The notes: generated by a model not told the origin, from the letters alone. DNA of 15,294 nucleotides from CAZNVB01 sp964651495 (GCA_964651495.1 CAZYWP010000074.1:1-15294); one strand, 5' to 3'; numbered from the stretch's first letter, positions 1-9,029 are shown. Numbers and translations: made by a program.

Positions 1-888
1 CGCCCCGCCGAAAACGCCGAAAAAGTCATCCGCCCCCGAATAAATCGAGAACGGCTCGCGGAACTCGTAGTATTTATCGACCTTGTACTCCGAAGTCAGG
101 CCGAGATAAGGGGACCGGCTCGGCGCGAGGGGAAGCGACAGTGTGATCGCAGCGAGGTTAGTCCATTCGGCGCTTTCTTTGTTGACGAAGCTGTACTCCA
201 CCTCAAACCAGGGCAGTCCGGCGTAAAAAATGAACCGGCAGACATAATCGAAAAGCGTCTCCCCCGCCGTGGAGAGGTGCTTTCCTTCGGCCCGGACGAT
301 CGCCCGCAGCGGCCCGCGCTCTTCGACTGAGAACTTGATGTTCCTGGCGGACGGCGCCTCGAATACCTTGCCCTCCGGCGTGCCGATCGAAAACCCATTT
401 CTCCGGGATGCGTCCAGGCCTTCCTTTCCTTTGACTTTGACGCTTTCGAATAGGCGTCCGCTATCGGCCGTGAAAAAGACTTCCAGGTCGGCGGTCGTAA
501 CCGCCACCGAGCCACCGCGTTCTTTGACCTGGATTTTTTGGGCGGGGAGCGGCGCATTCGCACCGGTGTTCCATTCCAGCTGCCAGTCAGCCACAGCCTG
601 GCGTTTGAGGTCGGCAAGGAAAAGGACGTGCGCCCAGCGGACAGAGCCGTCGGGCCAGCGGCTCAGGATCTTCGACTGAACCGGAAGCATCTTGCCGTCC
701 GGCGAAAGGACTGCCAGGGACGATAAATCCTTGAGCTCTCCCCTGGCGAAAGGAAATCCCAGGCCAACCGGCCAGTTCGTCCGGTCCAGCCCGGCCGGCT
801 CCTCGAGTCGGATGAGGGCTTGGCCCGCGGACGCCCGAGCTATGAGAACACACAAGGCAATAATTATTATTGCTCCGCACTTTTTCAT
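1..888 (-). CDS. Exported PcRGLX/YetA-like (exo-rhamnogalacturonan lyase family) protein, N-terminal part, cut by window edge
   Basis: The minus strand is open from an ATG at 888 to the left edge (296 codons, no stop), so the C-terminus lies outside the window. It begins MKKCGAIIIIALCVLIARASAG, a clear signal peptide with a likely cleavage after ASA. The mature N-terminus has a stretch reading VGLGFPFARGEL, then LPVQSKILSRWPDGSVRWAH. This 'G.P...G.L / PVQ...WPDGSVRW' pattern is what I know from the N-terminal RIFT-barrel domain of the PcRGLX/YetA family. Some members of that family are exo-rhamnogalacturonan lyases, but many are uncharacterised. A secreted polysaccharide-acting role is inferred from this. 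An in-frame ATG at 897 (MRGMKK) overlaps a good -10 box, so 888 is preferred; no strong Shine-Dalgarno is seen for either. It is divergent from the macroglobulin operon. The family call is moderately sure and the catalytic function unproven. Confidence 0.8.
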   Translation of the reverse strand, partial: MKKCGAIIIIALCVLIARASAGQALIRLEEPAGLDRTNWPVGLGFPFARGELKDLSSLAVLSPDGKMLPVQSKILSRWPDGSVRWAHVLFLADLKRQAVADWQLEWNTGANAPLPAQKIQVKERGGSVAVTTADLEVFFTADSGRLFESVKVKGKEGLDASRRNGFSIGTPEGKVFEAPSARNIKFSVEERGPLRAIVRAEGKHLSTAGETLFDYVCRFIFYAGLPWFEVEYSFVNKESAEWTNLAAITLSLPLAPSRSPYLGLTSEYKVDKYYEFREPFSIYSGADDFFGVFGGA

Positions 889-895
889 GCCTCTC

Positions 896-923
896 ATTTT
901 ATGCTTATGAAAGAGGGAGTCAA
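896..923 (-). promoter_or_regulatory. Sigma-70-type promoter for the truncated PcRGLX-like gene, possibly leaderless
   Basis: On the minus strand TTGACT (923-918), a 16-nt spacer and TAAAAT (901-896) form a near-consensus promoter. The expected transcription start about 7 nt downstream (near 889) falls almost on the ATG at 888. That would give a leaderless or near-leaderless mRNA and would exclude the ATG at 897. Confidence 0.6.
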
Positions 924-1017
924 CACGGAGGGAAACGCCTTGCCTTTTTCCTTCCAACGTTCGGCCGATCTGACCTCTGCGGCCTTTCGGCTCGCCATGA
1001 GCAATCCCCGGCTGTCC

Positions 1018-1047
1018 TTGACATCTTTTCGAGCCGCGCTCTATACT
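1018..1047 (+). promoter_or_regulatory. Sigma-70-type promoter of the macroglobulin-pbpC operon
   Basis: TTGACA (1018-1023) and TATACT (1042-1047) are separated by 18 nt; CTATAC at 1041 with 17 nt is the alternative register. A start near 1054 leaves a leader of about 100 nt before the ATG at 1153. The 255-bp gap from 898 to 1152 holds this promoter, the divergent one at 896-923, and a small AAGAA-AA-TTCTT dyad at 1110-1121. Nothing else is recognisable there. Confidence 0.7.
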
Positions 1048-1137
1048 CCATCACGATGGCTGGATGGGAATATCGACACAAAGAGGCTCACTCAGTCACC
1101 CCAGTCAAAAAGAAAATTCTTGCCTTTAAATCTTTCC

Positions 1138-1144
1138 AAGGGAG
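1138..1144 (+). promoter_or_regulatory. Ribosome binding site fixing the macroglobulin start
   Basis: AAGGGAG ends 8 nt before the ATG at 1153. It favours this start over the in-frame upstream codons that would lie inside the promoter. Confidence 0.7.
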
Positions 1145-1152
1145 ATAACCGG

Positions 1153-4100
1153 ATGACAAAAAAGATCTTTTCCACGGTCCTCGTTTTGGCCTGCCTTTTC
1201 GGGATCCAGTCCTGCAAACCGAAGGAGAAGAGACCACCGGCCGCGATGGAACAAGAATGGTATCGTTACATCAGCGCCTACACGTCCGGGACGATCTCCC
1301 GCAAGTCCGACATCCGCGTCCTCTTCGTGAACAACGCGGCCGAGGCCGGCCGATCAGCGGCGGGGCTCTTGGAGTTTTCCCCCGCCATCGAGGGATCGGC
1401 CGAATGGAAGAGCCCCAGAGAGATGGTCTTCGTCCCCAAGGAAGAGCTCAAGCCGGGGAAGGAATACAAGGCCGTCCTTCATGTCGACAAGATCCTCGAC
1501 CTCCCCAAGGCCTTCGACCGCTTTGCTTTCGCTTTCACCGTCATCCGGCCGGAAATGGAGATCCTCATCGACGGCCTCTTCGCCGATGATCCCTCCCGTC
1601 CCCACCTCCAGGTCCTCAGGGGAAGGATCGAGACCGCCGACGCCGAAGAACCTGTCCTGATGGAGAAGATCCTCGAAGCGGACCAGGAGGGGAAAAGGCT
1701 CGCCGTCGAATGGAGTCACGCGCTGGGAGGGCGGACCCACTATTTCACGGTCCGCGAAATCGAGCGTCGGGAGCAGGCCTCCGAGGTCCGTCTGGCCTGG
1801 GACGGCGCTCCGATCCGGGTCGAGAACCGCGGGGTTCGCACCATCGGAGTCCCCGCTCAGGGCCAGTTCGAACTCGTCAGCGCTGAAGCCGTTCTGGAGG
1901 AGACCCGGCACGTTCTTCTCCGCTTTTCCGATGTCCTGGCGGGGAATCAGAATCTCCAGGGACTGATCCGGATCGAAAACCGGCCGCTCACTTTTGAAAT
2001 CGAAGGGAACGTCATCCGGGTCTATTCGAGCCAGGAATTCATCGGCCAACTCAGCGTCGAGATCTCACCCGGAATCCGCAACTCCCTCAACCGCCGCCTG
2101 CCGCGGCCGGAGACCCGGGCCGTCATTTTCGAGGTGATCCGTCCGCAGGCCCGGTTCGTCGGCCAGGGGGCCATCCTTCCTCAGAAGGATCGCCTGACCG
2201 TTCCCATCGAGGCGGTCAATCTGAGGTCGATCCAGGTGGCCGCCTTCCAGATATACGAAAGCAACATCGCCCAGTTCCTCCAGGTCAACAGCCTCGAGGG
2301 GTCCGAAGAGCTCACCCGGGTCGGGCGCTATCTCTGGCGGAAAACGGTCGCCCTCTCCGATGATCCCGCGGTGACCGGCCGCTGGTCGCGCTATGACCTC
2401 GACGTGACTCCCCTCTTCCGGGAGCACCCGGGTAGCCTTTTCCGGATCATCCTCTCCTTCAACCGCGGCAACTCCACCTATCCCTGTCCCGAAAGCGACA
2501 AGCCAATCATCCCCGAGCCGCCGCTCAAGGATCAGGACGACGCGGGCTATGCCGGCTATTCAAGCTGGGATTACTATCAATACGAGTATGAATACAATCG
2601 GGGCGATTGGCTGAACCGCAATAACCCCTGCGAGGACGCCTATTACAACCCCCGATACAATTCCCAGGCCTTCGTCTCGCGCAATTTCCTCGCCTCCAAT
2701 ATCGGCCTGGTCGCCAAGCTGGAAGCGACCGGCATGCTTCACATCGTGACCACCGATATCGGGTCGGCCGAGCCCCTTTCCGGGGTGCGGGTCAGGGCCT
2801 ACAATTTTCAGAATCGGCTCCTCGGCGAGGCGACGAGCGACGGAAACGGGTTCGCGGTCCTGAAGCTCACCGACCGCGCCTTCTACGTTTCCGCTCAAGC
2901 GGGAGGCGACACCGGATATCTCCGGACGAGCGGAGACGGCGCCCTGCCGATGAGCCACTTCGATGTGGGCGGCGAGGCCGTCGAGAAGGGGATCAAGGGC
3001 GCCATCTACGGCGAGCGCGGCGTCTGGCGGCCCGGTGATACCCTTCACCTGACATTCGTTCTTTTCGACCGGGACCGCATTCTTCCCGCCGGCCATCCCG
3101 TCGTCATGGAAATCGACTCCCCCCAGGGCCAGCTCATTCAGACCTCCAAGCCCCGGAGGATAGTGGAGCCCTTCTACGCGTTTCACATTCCGACCGAAGA
3201 GTCGGCTCCCACTGGCAACTGGAAAGCCCGAGTCCTGGTCGGCGGCTTGACCTTCAGCAAAACCCTCAAGATCGAGACCGTCGCACCCAACCGCCTGAAG
3301 GTCGATTTTCGGACGGGCCGTGACGTCCTGATGCGCCAGGACATGCCTCTCGACGCCTCCGTCTCCGGCCAGTGGCTGCACGGGGCGCCGGCGGCGAACC
3401 TCAAGTTTGACGTAACGGTCCGGCTGTCCAAACGACCCACCCGGTTCGAGCGCTTCCAGGATTACGCCTTCGATGACCCGGCCAAAGATTTTGCCGGCGG
3501 TGAGCTCGAACCCGTCCAGGGCGTTTTCGACGGGCAGGGCCGGGGACGCGCGAGGATCAACATCATCCCCCCCGAGCCCAGTCCGGGCCTGCTTGACGCC
3601 ACCTTCGTCACCCGAATCTTTGAGGAGAGCGGGGATTTCAGCATCGACACTTTCACCCAGCCCTTCCATCCCTACGAGTCCTATGTCGGAGTCAAGACCC
3701 CCAAGGGCGACGAGACCCGGGGAATGCTCCTGACCGACCGTGATCACGCCGTCGATATCGTGACCATCGATCCCGCGGGACATCCCGTGTCCCGCGAGAA
3801 AGTGGTGGCCTCCCTCTACAAAATCGAATGGAAATGGTGGTGGGACAAAAGCGGCGAATCCCTGGCCCAGTACGTCTCGGGCACCCAAACACAGCCCCTT
3901 CTCAAAACAGAGGTCTCGACAAAGGAGGGCGTGGGCCGCTGGGCCTTCCAGGTCAAGTATCCCGATTGGGGGCGATACCTGATCCGGGTTGAGGACACGG
4001 CGAGCGGTCATGCCGCGGGCAAGATCGTCTACATTGACTGGCCGGGTTGGGCCGGACGCGCCCGCGAGGAAGGAGGCGCCGGGGCGGCCAGGCTTAATTT

Positions 4101-6678
4101 CACCTCCGATAAGACTCTTTACCAGGTCGGCGAAAAGGCCGTCATTTTTCTGCCCGAAGCGGTCCAGGGCCGGGCTCTGGTCTCCATCGAAAACGGTTCC
4201 TCCGTCCTGGAGAAGATGTGGGTCTCCACGGTAAAAGGAGAGAACCGTTTCGAAATTCCTCTGACCGAGAAGATGACGCCGAACATCTATGTCCACGTCA
4301 CGCTCCTCCAGCCCCACCGCAACAAGGTCAGCGACACGCCCATCCGACTCTACGGAGTCATCCCGATTATCGTCGACAATCCGGCCACGCGCCTTGAGCC
4401 CGCCATCCGGATGGCGGACGAAATCCGGCCGAGGGAGAAATTCACAGTCCAGGTCAGCGAAAGGAGAGGGCGTCCCATGATCTATACCCTGGCCGTCGTC
4501 GACGAGGGACTGCTCGGCCTGACGCGGTTCACGACGCCGGATCTCCGCAAGAACTTCTACAGCCGCGAAGCCATGGGAGTGACAACCTGGGACCTCTTCG
4601 ACAAGGTCGCGGAGGCGTACGGCGCGGAGCTCTCACGCATCCTTGCCCTGGGCGGCGATGAGGCCGGGGAGGCTCGGGAAAGGGACCGCAAACCCCGCCG
4701 TTTTCCCCCTGTCGTCCTGTTCGAAGGCCCCTATGAGCTCAAGCCCGGGGAGACCGCCGCCCACGAGCTCGAAATGCCCCAGTATTTCGGTGCCGTCCGG
4801 GTGATGGTCGTGGCCGGCCGTGATGGCGCGTTCGGTTGGGCCGAAAAATCCGTCCCTGTCCGCCGCGACCTGATGATCCTGGCCACCCTGCCGCGGGTTG
4901 TTCGTCCCGGCGAGGAAGTGGTGATGCCGATCGCCGTTTTCGTCACTAACCCCGCCCTTAAAGAGGTCACGGTCAGTCTGGAAACGAACGGCCTGCTCGA
5001 AATCCAGGGCGAGAGGTCAAAAGCCGTGTCCTTCGCCCGTCCGGGAGACGAAATCGTTTCCTTCTTCCTCAAGGCCGCCGGCGTCGTCGGGCAGGGAGAG
5101 GTGCTTTTCCGGGCCAGAGGCGGCTCCGAGCGGGTGGAAGACACGATCTTCGTCCCCGTGCTGGGGTCCAACCCGCTCGTCACCCAGACGACCCGCCTGG
5201 AAGTGAAACCCGGCGAGACCGTCAGCCAGGCCGTGACGCCGTTCGGCCTGGAAAACACCAACCAGGTCCAGGTCGAAGCGTCCTCCGTTCCCCCGCTCAA
5301 CCTCGAAAAGAGGCTCGATTTTCTCATCCAGTATCCCCACGGCTGTCTCGAACAGACGTTATCCGTCGCCTTCCCGCAGCTCTATCTGAAAAGCCTGGTC
5401 CGCCTCGACGAGAAGCAGCAGAAAACGGTCGAGGAGCATGTTCGGGCGGCCGTCGAGAAAATGGCCCGCTTCCAGATGCCCAACGGCGCTTTTTCCTTCT
5501 GGCCCGGCGACCGAGAAGGCCACGAATGGACGACTTCCTACGCCGGCTATTTTCTCCTTGAGGCTGACCGGCTCGGCTACAATGTGCCCCAGAACATGCT
5601 CGGCAAGTGGAAGGCCAACCAGAAAAATCTCTCCAACATCTGGACCGCCGGCGGGGCGGCGGCGCAGCTCATCCAAGCCTTCCGCCTTTTCACCCTTGCC
5701 ATGGCCAGGGACCCCGACCTCGGAGCCATGAACCGGCTCAGGGAAACCGATGGCCTGGAAGGGATAGCGGCCCTCGAGCTTGCCGCGGCCTTTCATGTGA
5801 CCGGACAAGCGGACGCGGCCGCTGACCTCTTGGGGCGAGCCGACCTGAAGATCGCCCCATATCGCGACGACATCGTAACATTCGGGTCGGAATTTCGCGA
5901 CAAGGCCCTGGCCGTCCGCGGCCTGGTGCAGATGGGGCGATCCGAGCAGGCCAAGCCTTTCCTCGAGGATATTTCCCAGATCCTGGCGTCAGACCGTTGG
6001 TTGTCCACACAGGAGACATCTTTTGGACTGATGGCCATTTCCTCTTTTTACGGCAGCGCCGAGGTCCGGCCTTTCCGTTATCGGCTGGGCTGGGACAAGG
6101 AGCCTCCCCAGGATATCGAATCGGCCGTTCCTTTCGACAAAAAAGTCCTCCCCCAGTTCCCGGCCAAAGGTCGGACCCTCGTTGTGACGAACACCGGCGA
6201 GAACACGCTGTATGTCAATATCTACCGGCGGGGCATGCCCCCGGCCGGGGGGGAGATGGCGGCCTCCAACGGCCTGTTCATCGAGGTCCGGTACCGCGAC
6301 ATGAAAATGAACCCGATGGAGATCGGGAGTATCTCCCAGGGACTCGATTTGGTGGCCGAGGTCCGGGTGAAGAATCTGACCCAGCGGGCCCTGAACAACC
6401 TGGTGCTTTCCCATCTTGTCGCAGCCGGCTTCCAGATCAAGAATCCGAGGTTCAGCGGTGAGGCCGCGGCCGAGACACCGTTCGATTACCAGGATATCCG
6501 TGACGACCGGGTCTTCACCTATTTCCGGCTGGATCCGGGGAGCGATCGGACCTTCATGGTCGTTCTCAACGCCTCCTACCGCGGCCGGTATTACCAGCCC
6601 GGCCTGGCGGTGGAGGCCATGTACGACGCGGCCGTCCACGCCAATACGAAGGGACAGTGGATCGAGATCGGGCAATGA
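1153..6678 (+). CDS. yfhM: Bacterial alpha-2-macroglobulin lipoprotein (thioester type, YfhM/ECAM-like)
   Basis: This 1841-residue protein is a predicted periplasmic protease trap. Bacterial alpha-2-macroglobulins are thought to capture attacking proteases covalently after bait cleavage. Residues 1-21 are a lipoprotein signal with lipobox IQSC, so Cys21 is probably lipidated. The MG2-like signature ERGVWRPGDT lies at 621-630 and VDEGLLGL at 1116-1123. The thioester motif HGCLEQ has Cys1398 and Gln1401 and is intact. A helical TED follows (about 1400-1690), then a C-terminal receptor-binding-like domain. A charged stretch near 1167-1183 may correspond to the bait region. Residues about 462-506 are strikingly Tyr-rich. 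The start at 1153 is chosen because it has AAGGGAG at 1138-1144 and gives a lipoprotein signal. The frame stays open upstream to 820 only by chance, through the promoter. The stop overlaps the next gene's ATG. It is somewhat longer than the E. coli homologue as I recall it (about 1650 residues). Confidence 0.93.
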   Translation: MTKKIFSTVLVLACLFGIQSCKPKEKRPPAAMEQEWYRYISAYTSGTISRKSDIRVLFVNNAAEAGRSAAGLLEFSPAIEGSAEWKSPREMVFVPKEELKPGKEYKAVLHVDKILDLPKAFDRFAFAFTVIRPEMEILIDGLFADDPSRPHLQVLRGRIETADAEEPVLMEKILEADQEGKRLAVEWSHALGGRTHYFTVREIERREQASEVRLAWDGAPIRVENRGVRTIGVPAQGQFELVSAEAVLEETRHVLLRFSDVLAGNQNLQGLIRIENRPLTFEIEGNVIRVYSSQEFIGQLSVEISPGIRNSLNRRLPRPETRAVIFEVIRPQARFVGQGAILPQKDRLTVPIEAVNLRSIQVAAFQIYESNIAQFLQVNSLEGSEELTRVGRYLWRKTVALSDDPAVTGRWSRYDLDVTPLFREHPGSLFRIILSFNRGNSTYPCPESDKPIIPEPPLKDQDDAGYAGYSSWDYYQYEYEYNRGDWLNRNNPCEDAYYNPRYNSQAFVSRNFLASNIGLVAKLEATGMLHIVTTDIGSAEPLSGVRVRAYNFQNRLLGEATSDGNGFAVLKLTDRAFYVSAQAGGDTGYLRTSGDGALPMSHFDVGGEAVEKGIKGAIYGERGVWRPGDTLHLTFVLFDRDRILPAGHPVVMEIDSPQGQLIQTSKPRRIVEPFYAFHIPTEESAPTGNWKARVLVGGLTFSKTLKIETVAPNRLKVDFRTGRDVLMRQDMPLDASVSGQWLHGAPAANLKFDVTVRLSKRPTRFERFQDYAFDDPAKDFAGGELEPVQGVFDGQGRGRARINIIPPEPSPGLLDATFVTRIFEESGDFSIDTFTQPFHPYESYVGVKTPKGDETRGMLLTDRDHAVDIVTIDPAGHPVSREKVVASLYKIEWKWWWDKSGESLAQYVSGTQTQPLLKTEVSTKEGVGRWAFQVKYPDWGRYLIRVEDTASGHAAGKIVYIDWPGWAGRAREEGGAGAARLNFTSDKTLYQVGEKAVIFLPEAVQGRALVSIENGSSVLEKMWVSTVKGENRFEIPLTEKMTPNIYVHVTLLQPHRNKVSDTPIRLYGVIPIIVDNPATRLEPAIRMADEIRPREKFTVQVSERRGRPMIYTLAVVDEGLLGLTRFTTPDLRKNFYSREAMGVTTWDLFDKVAEAYGAELSRILALGGDEAGEARERDRKPRRFPPVVLFEGPYELKPGETAAHELEMPQYFGAVRVMVVAGRDGAFGWAEKSVPVRRDLMILATLPRVVRPGEEVVMPIAVFVTNPALKEVTVSLETNGLLEIQGERSKAVSFARPGDEIVSFFLKAAGVVGQGEVLFRARGGSERVEDTIFVPVLGSNPLVTQTTRLEVKPGETVSQAVTPFGLENTNQVQVEASSVPPLNLEKRLDFLIQYPHGCLEQTLSVAFPQLYLKSLVRLDEKQQKTVEEHVRAAVEKMARFQMPNGAFSFWPGDREGHEWTTSYAGYFLLEADRLGYNVPQNMLGKWKANQKNLSNIWTAGGAAAQLIQAFRLFTLAMARDPDLGAMNRLRETDGLEGIAALELAAAFHVTGQADAAADLLGRADLKIAPYRDDIVTFGSEFRDKALAVRGLVQMGRSEQAKPFLEDISQILASDRWLSTQETSFGLMAISSFYGSAEVRPFRYRLGWDKEPPQDIESAVPFDKKVLPQFPAKGRTLVVTNTGENTLYVNIYRRGMPPAGGEMAASNGLFIEVRYRDMKMNPMEIGSISQGLDLVAEVRVKNLTQRALNNLVLSHLVAAGFQIKNPRFSGEAAAETPFDYQDIRDDRVFTYFRLDPGSDRTFMVVLNASYRGRYYQPGLAVEAMYDAAVHANTKGQWIEIGQ

Positions 6679-9029
6679 AATTGAAACCACGCCGGCGGCG
6701 AAGAAGGCTCCTTTTCGGAGGGGCTGTTCTCGTCCTCCTGGCGGCGTTCTGGCTCTCCCTGCGCCAGGAGCTTTTCACCGATCCGGTCTCTCCCGTCCTC
6801 TTCAGCAGGGATGGCCAGCTCCTCGGCGCGCGACTGGCCGCGGACGAGCAGTGGCGGTTCCCCCGGGGCGACCGCGGGCCGGATCGCTTTTTCCAGGTCC
6901 TGGTGCAATACGAGGACCGCCGTTTCTACCTTCATCCCGGCGTCGACCCGCTGGCCATGGCCCGGGCTCTCTGGCTCAATATTCGATCCGGGCGGATCCG
7001 GAGCGGGGGCAGCACGATCACCATGCAAGTCGTTCGCCTGGCCAGGAAAGGCAGGAAGCGAACCTACCTTGAAAAAGCGAAAGAGGCGGTCCTCGCCCTG
7101 CGGCTCGAACTCAAGTGCACGAAAAAGGAGATTCTGTCCCTCTTCGCCGCCCACGCGCCGTTCGGCGGCAACGTCGTCGGCATCGACGCCGCATCCTGGC
7201 TGTATTTCGGCCGGAGCCCGGAACGGCTGAGCTGGGCCGAGGCCGCTTACCTTGCCGTCCTTCCCAACGACCCGGGTCTCACCGGATCGCCGGAAGGCCG
7301 GAAGCGCCTGTTCGAAAAAAGAAACAGCTTATTGGAGCGCCTGCGCTCAAAGGGAGCTGTTTCCGACCTGGAGTGCCGGCTGGCCATCGCCGAGGTCATG
7401 CCCCAGGGCCTCCGTCCTATTCCGCGTGAAGCCCCCCACCTTCTCGACACCCTGACTGCCCGGCCGGGCGTCGGGCCTCCCTTCTATTCCTTCCTCGAAC
7501 CCGACCTGCAGCATTCGGTGTCTCGGATCATCAAAAACCATGGCGAAAAACTCTTCCCCCGAAATATCCGAAATCTCGCTGCCGTGGTTATCGACAACCG
7601 CGAGGCGGCCGTCGTCGCCTACGTAGGAAACGTGGGACTGGAGCGGGGCGAGGACTGCGGTCAGAACGTGGACATTCTTCAGAGCCCGCGGAGCACGGGA
7701 AGCATCCTCAAGCCTTTCCTCTACGCTGCTATGATCCAGGAGGGCGGGATCACCCCGCTGACCCTTGTCCCGGACATCCCGGTCCGTTTCGAGGGCTTTA
7801 GGCCCGAGAACTTCGACCGCCGTTTCCGGGGCGCCGTTCCCGCCCGGACCGCGCTGGCTTGGTCGCTCAACGTGCCGGCCGTGCGCCTGCTTCGCGAGTT
7901 CGGCATCCCCCGTTTCGAGAACCGGCTGAGGCGCTGGGGGATGACCACCCTCATTCGGCCGCCGGAGGACTACGGGCTGACGCTCGTCCTGGGCGGCGCA
8001 GAGGGCAGGCTCTTCGAGATCGCAGCGCTCTACGCCAAGCTGGCCCAGCTCGCCTTGGGCCTCGACGGAGGCGGCCGGGAGGTCCGGCTGCTCCGTGACG
8101 AACAGCCCGTATCCTCGAAGATGAAGGATCTGGGGGCGGGCGCGGCCTATCTGACGCTCAGGGCGCTGACCGAGGTGAGTCGGCCCGATGAGGAGGGATT
8201 CTGGCGGAATTTCAGCTCGTCCAAATGGGTCGCCTGGAAGACGGGAACCAGCTTCGGGCTGAGGGACGCCTGGGCCGTGGGCGTCACCCCGAATTACACG
8301 GTCGGCGTCTGGGCGGGGAACGCCGACGGCGAAGGGAATCCGGAATTGAGCGGCCTCACGGCGGCGGCCCCAGTTCTTTTCGACCTCGTCGGATATCTCG
8401 ACGGCGGCGGCCGGATCGACCGGCCGCACTGGGGCCTTAAGCCGATCCAGGTGTGTCGTGATTCTGGATTCTTAGCTACGGAGCTCTGTCCCGAGGAGAC
8501 GGTCTGGATTCCCGATGAAAGCCGGTTCAACCGGATGTGCGTCTATCACCGGATGGTCCATCTCGACGCCTCGGGCCGCTTCCGGCTGGACAGCCGGTGT
8601 GAGTCCGTCGACCGGATGCGCCACGAATCCTGGTTCGTCCTTCCCCCGATCCAGGAATATTATTACCGGATCGACCACCCGGAATATCGGCCCCTTCCCC
8701 AGTACCGTGCGGACTGTGGAGGAGGACTCCGGGTGGAAGGAGGGCCGCAAGTCATGAACCTGATTTACCCCGAGCCGGAAACGTCCGTCTACATCCCCGT
8801 GGACCTTGACGGCCGGATGGGCGAAGTCGTTTTTGAAGCCGTCCATCGCCAGCCCGGCTCGACCATCCACTGGCACGTAGACCGACAATACATCGCTTCC
8901 ACCCGGTATTTTCATCAAGTTTCACTCAATCCCAATCCCGGCGACCATCTTCTGATATTGACGGATCAAGAAGGCCGGCGCCTGGAGAGGCGGTTCCGGG
9001 TCATCAACCCGGAGCGCCGCGAGCCCTGA
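6675..9029 (+). CDS. pbpC: Penicillin-binding protein 1C (bifunctional glycosyltransferase/transpeptidase)
   Basis: This 784-residue inner-membrane protein should polymerise lipid II glycan strands and cross-link stem peptides in the periplasm. Domains in order: a short basic cytoplasmic tail with six consecutive Arg (6-11); a transmembrane helix at about 12-29; a GT51 glycosyltransferase with EDRRFYLHPG (Glu80) and the PBP1C-type GGSTITMQ (111-118); a transpeptidase with SILK (Ser343-Lys346), SLN (397-399) and KTG (522-524); and a C-terminal BiPBP_C domain (about 700-784) with a WHVD motif. All catalytic motifs are present, so it looks active. The ATG overlaps the upstream TGA as ATGA, implying translational coupling to the macroglobulin. 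A GTG at 6657 in the same frame (six residues longer), preceded by AAGGGA, is a possible alternative. Co-occurrence of pbpC with thioester macroglobulins is well known. Confidence 0.94.
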   Translation: MKLKPRRRRRRLLFGGAVLVLLAAFWLSLRQELFTDPVSPVLFSRDGQLLGARLAADEQWRFPRGDRGPDRFFQVLVQYEDRRFYLHPGVDPLAMARALWLNIRSGRIRSGGSTITMQVVRLARKGRKRTYLEKAKEAVLALRLELKCTKKEILSLFAAHAPFGGNVVGIDAASWLYFGRSPERLSWAEAAYLAVLPNDPGLTGSPEGRKRLFEKRNSLLERLRSKGAVSDLECRLAIAEVMPQGLRPIPREAPHLLDTLTARPGVGPPFYSFLEPDLQHSVSRIIKNHGEKLFPRNIRNLAAVVIDNREAAVVAYVGNVGLERGEDCGQNVDILQSPRSTGSILKPFLYAAMIQEGGITPLTLVPDIPVRFEGFRPENFDRRFRGAVPARTALAWSLNVPAVRLLREFGIPRFENRLRRWGMTTLIRPPEDYGLTLVLGGAEGRLFEIAALYAKLAQLALGLDGGGREVRLLRDEQPVSSKMKDLGAGAAYLTLRALTEVSRPDEEGFWRNFSSSKWVAWKTGTSFGLRDAWAVGVTPNYTVGVWAGNADGEGNPELSGLTAAAPVLFDLVGYLDGGGRIDRPHWGLKPIQVCRDSGFLATELCPEETVWIPDESRFNRMCVYHRMVHLDASGRFRLDSRCESVDRMRHESWFVLPPIQEYYYRIDHPEYRPLPQYRADCGGGLRVEGGPQVMNLIYPEPETSVYIPVDLDGRMGEVVFEAVHRQPGSTIHWHVDRQYIASTRYFHQVSLNPNPGDHLLILTDQEGRRLERRFRVINPERREP

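Noticed and set aside
96..617. Minus-strand frame of 173 codons near the left edge
   Set aside because: It is out of frame with the supported signal-peptide gene on the same strand and is rich in Arg/Ser, as expected of a shifted frame.
1110..1121. AAGAA-AA-TTCTT dyad in the macroglobulin leader as a copy of the ypfJ operator dyad
   Set aside because: The arm sequence is similar but the spacing differs (2 versus 8 bp) and it lies in an A/T-rich stretch, so chance is likely.
820..1152. In-frame N-terminal extension of the macroglobulin by 111 residues
   Set aside because: It would cross both divergent promoters and the 5' end of the left-edge gene, and would bury the lipoprotein signal. The ATG at 1153 has a good ribosome site.
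2560..4317. Long minus-strand open frame of 585 codons opposite the macroglobulin gene
   Set aside because: It is the GC-driven antisense shadow of the well-supported plus-strand gene; its sequence has no recognisable domain and no ribosome site. The same holds for the antisense frames at 1354-2049, 5989-6690 and 7347-8429.
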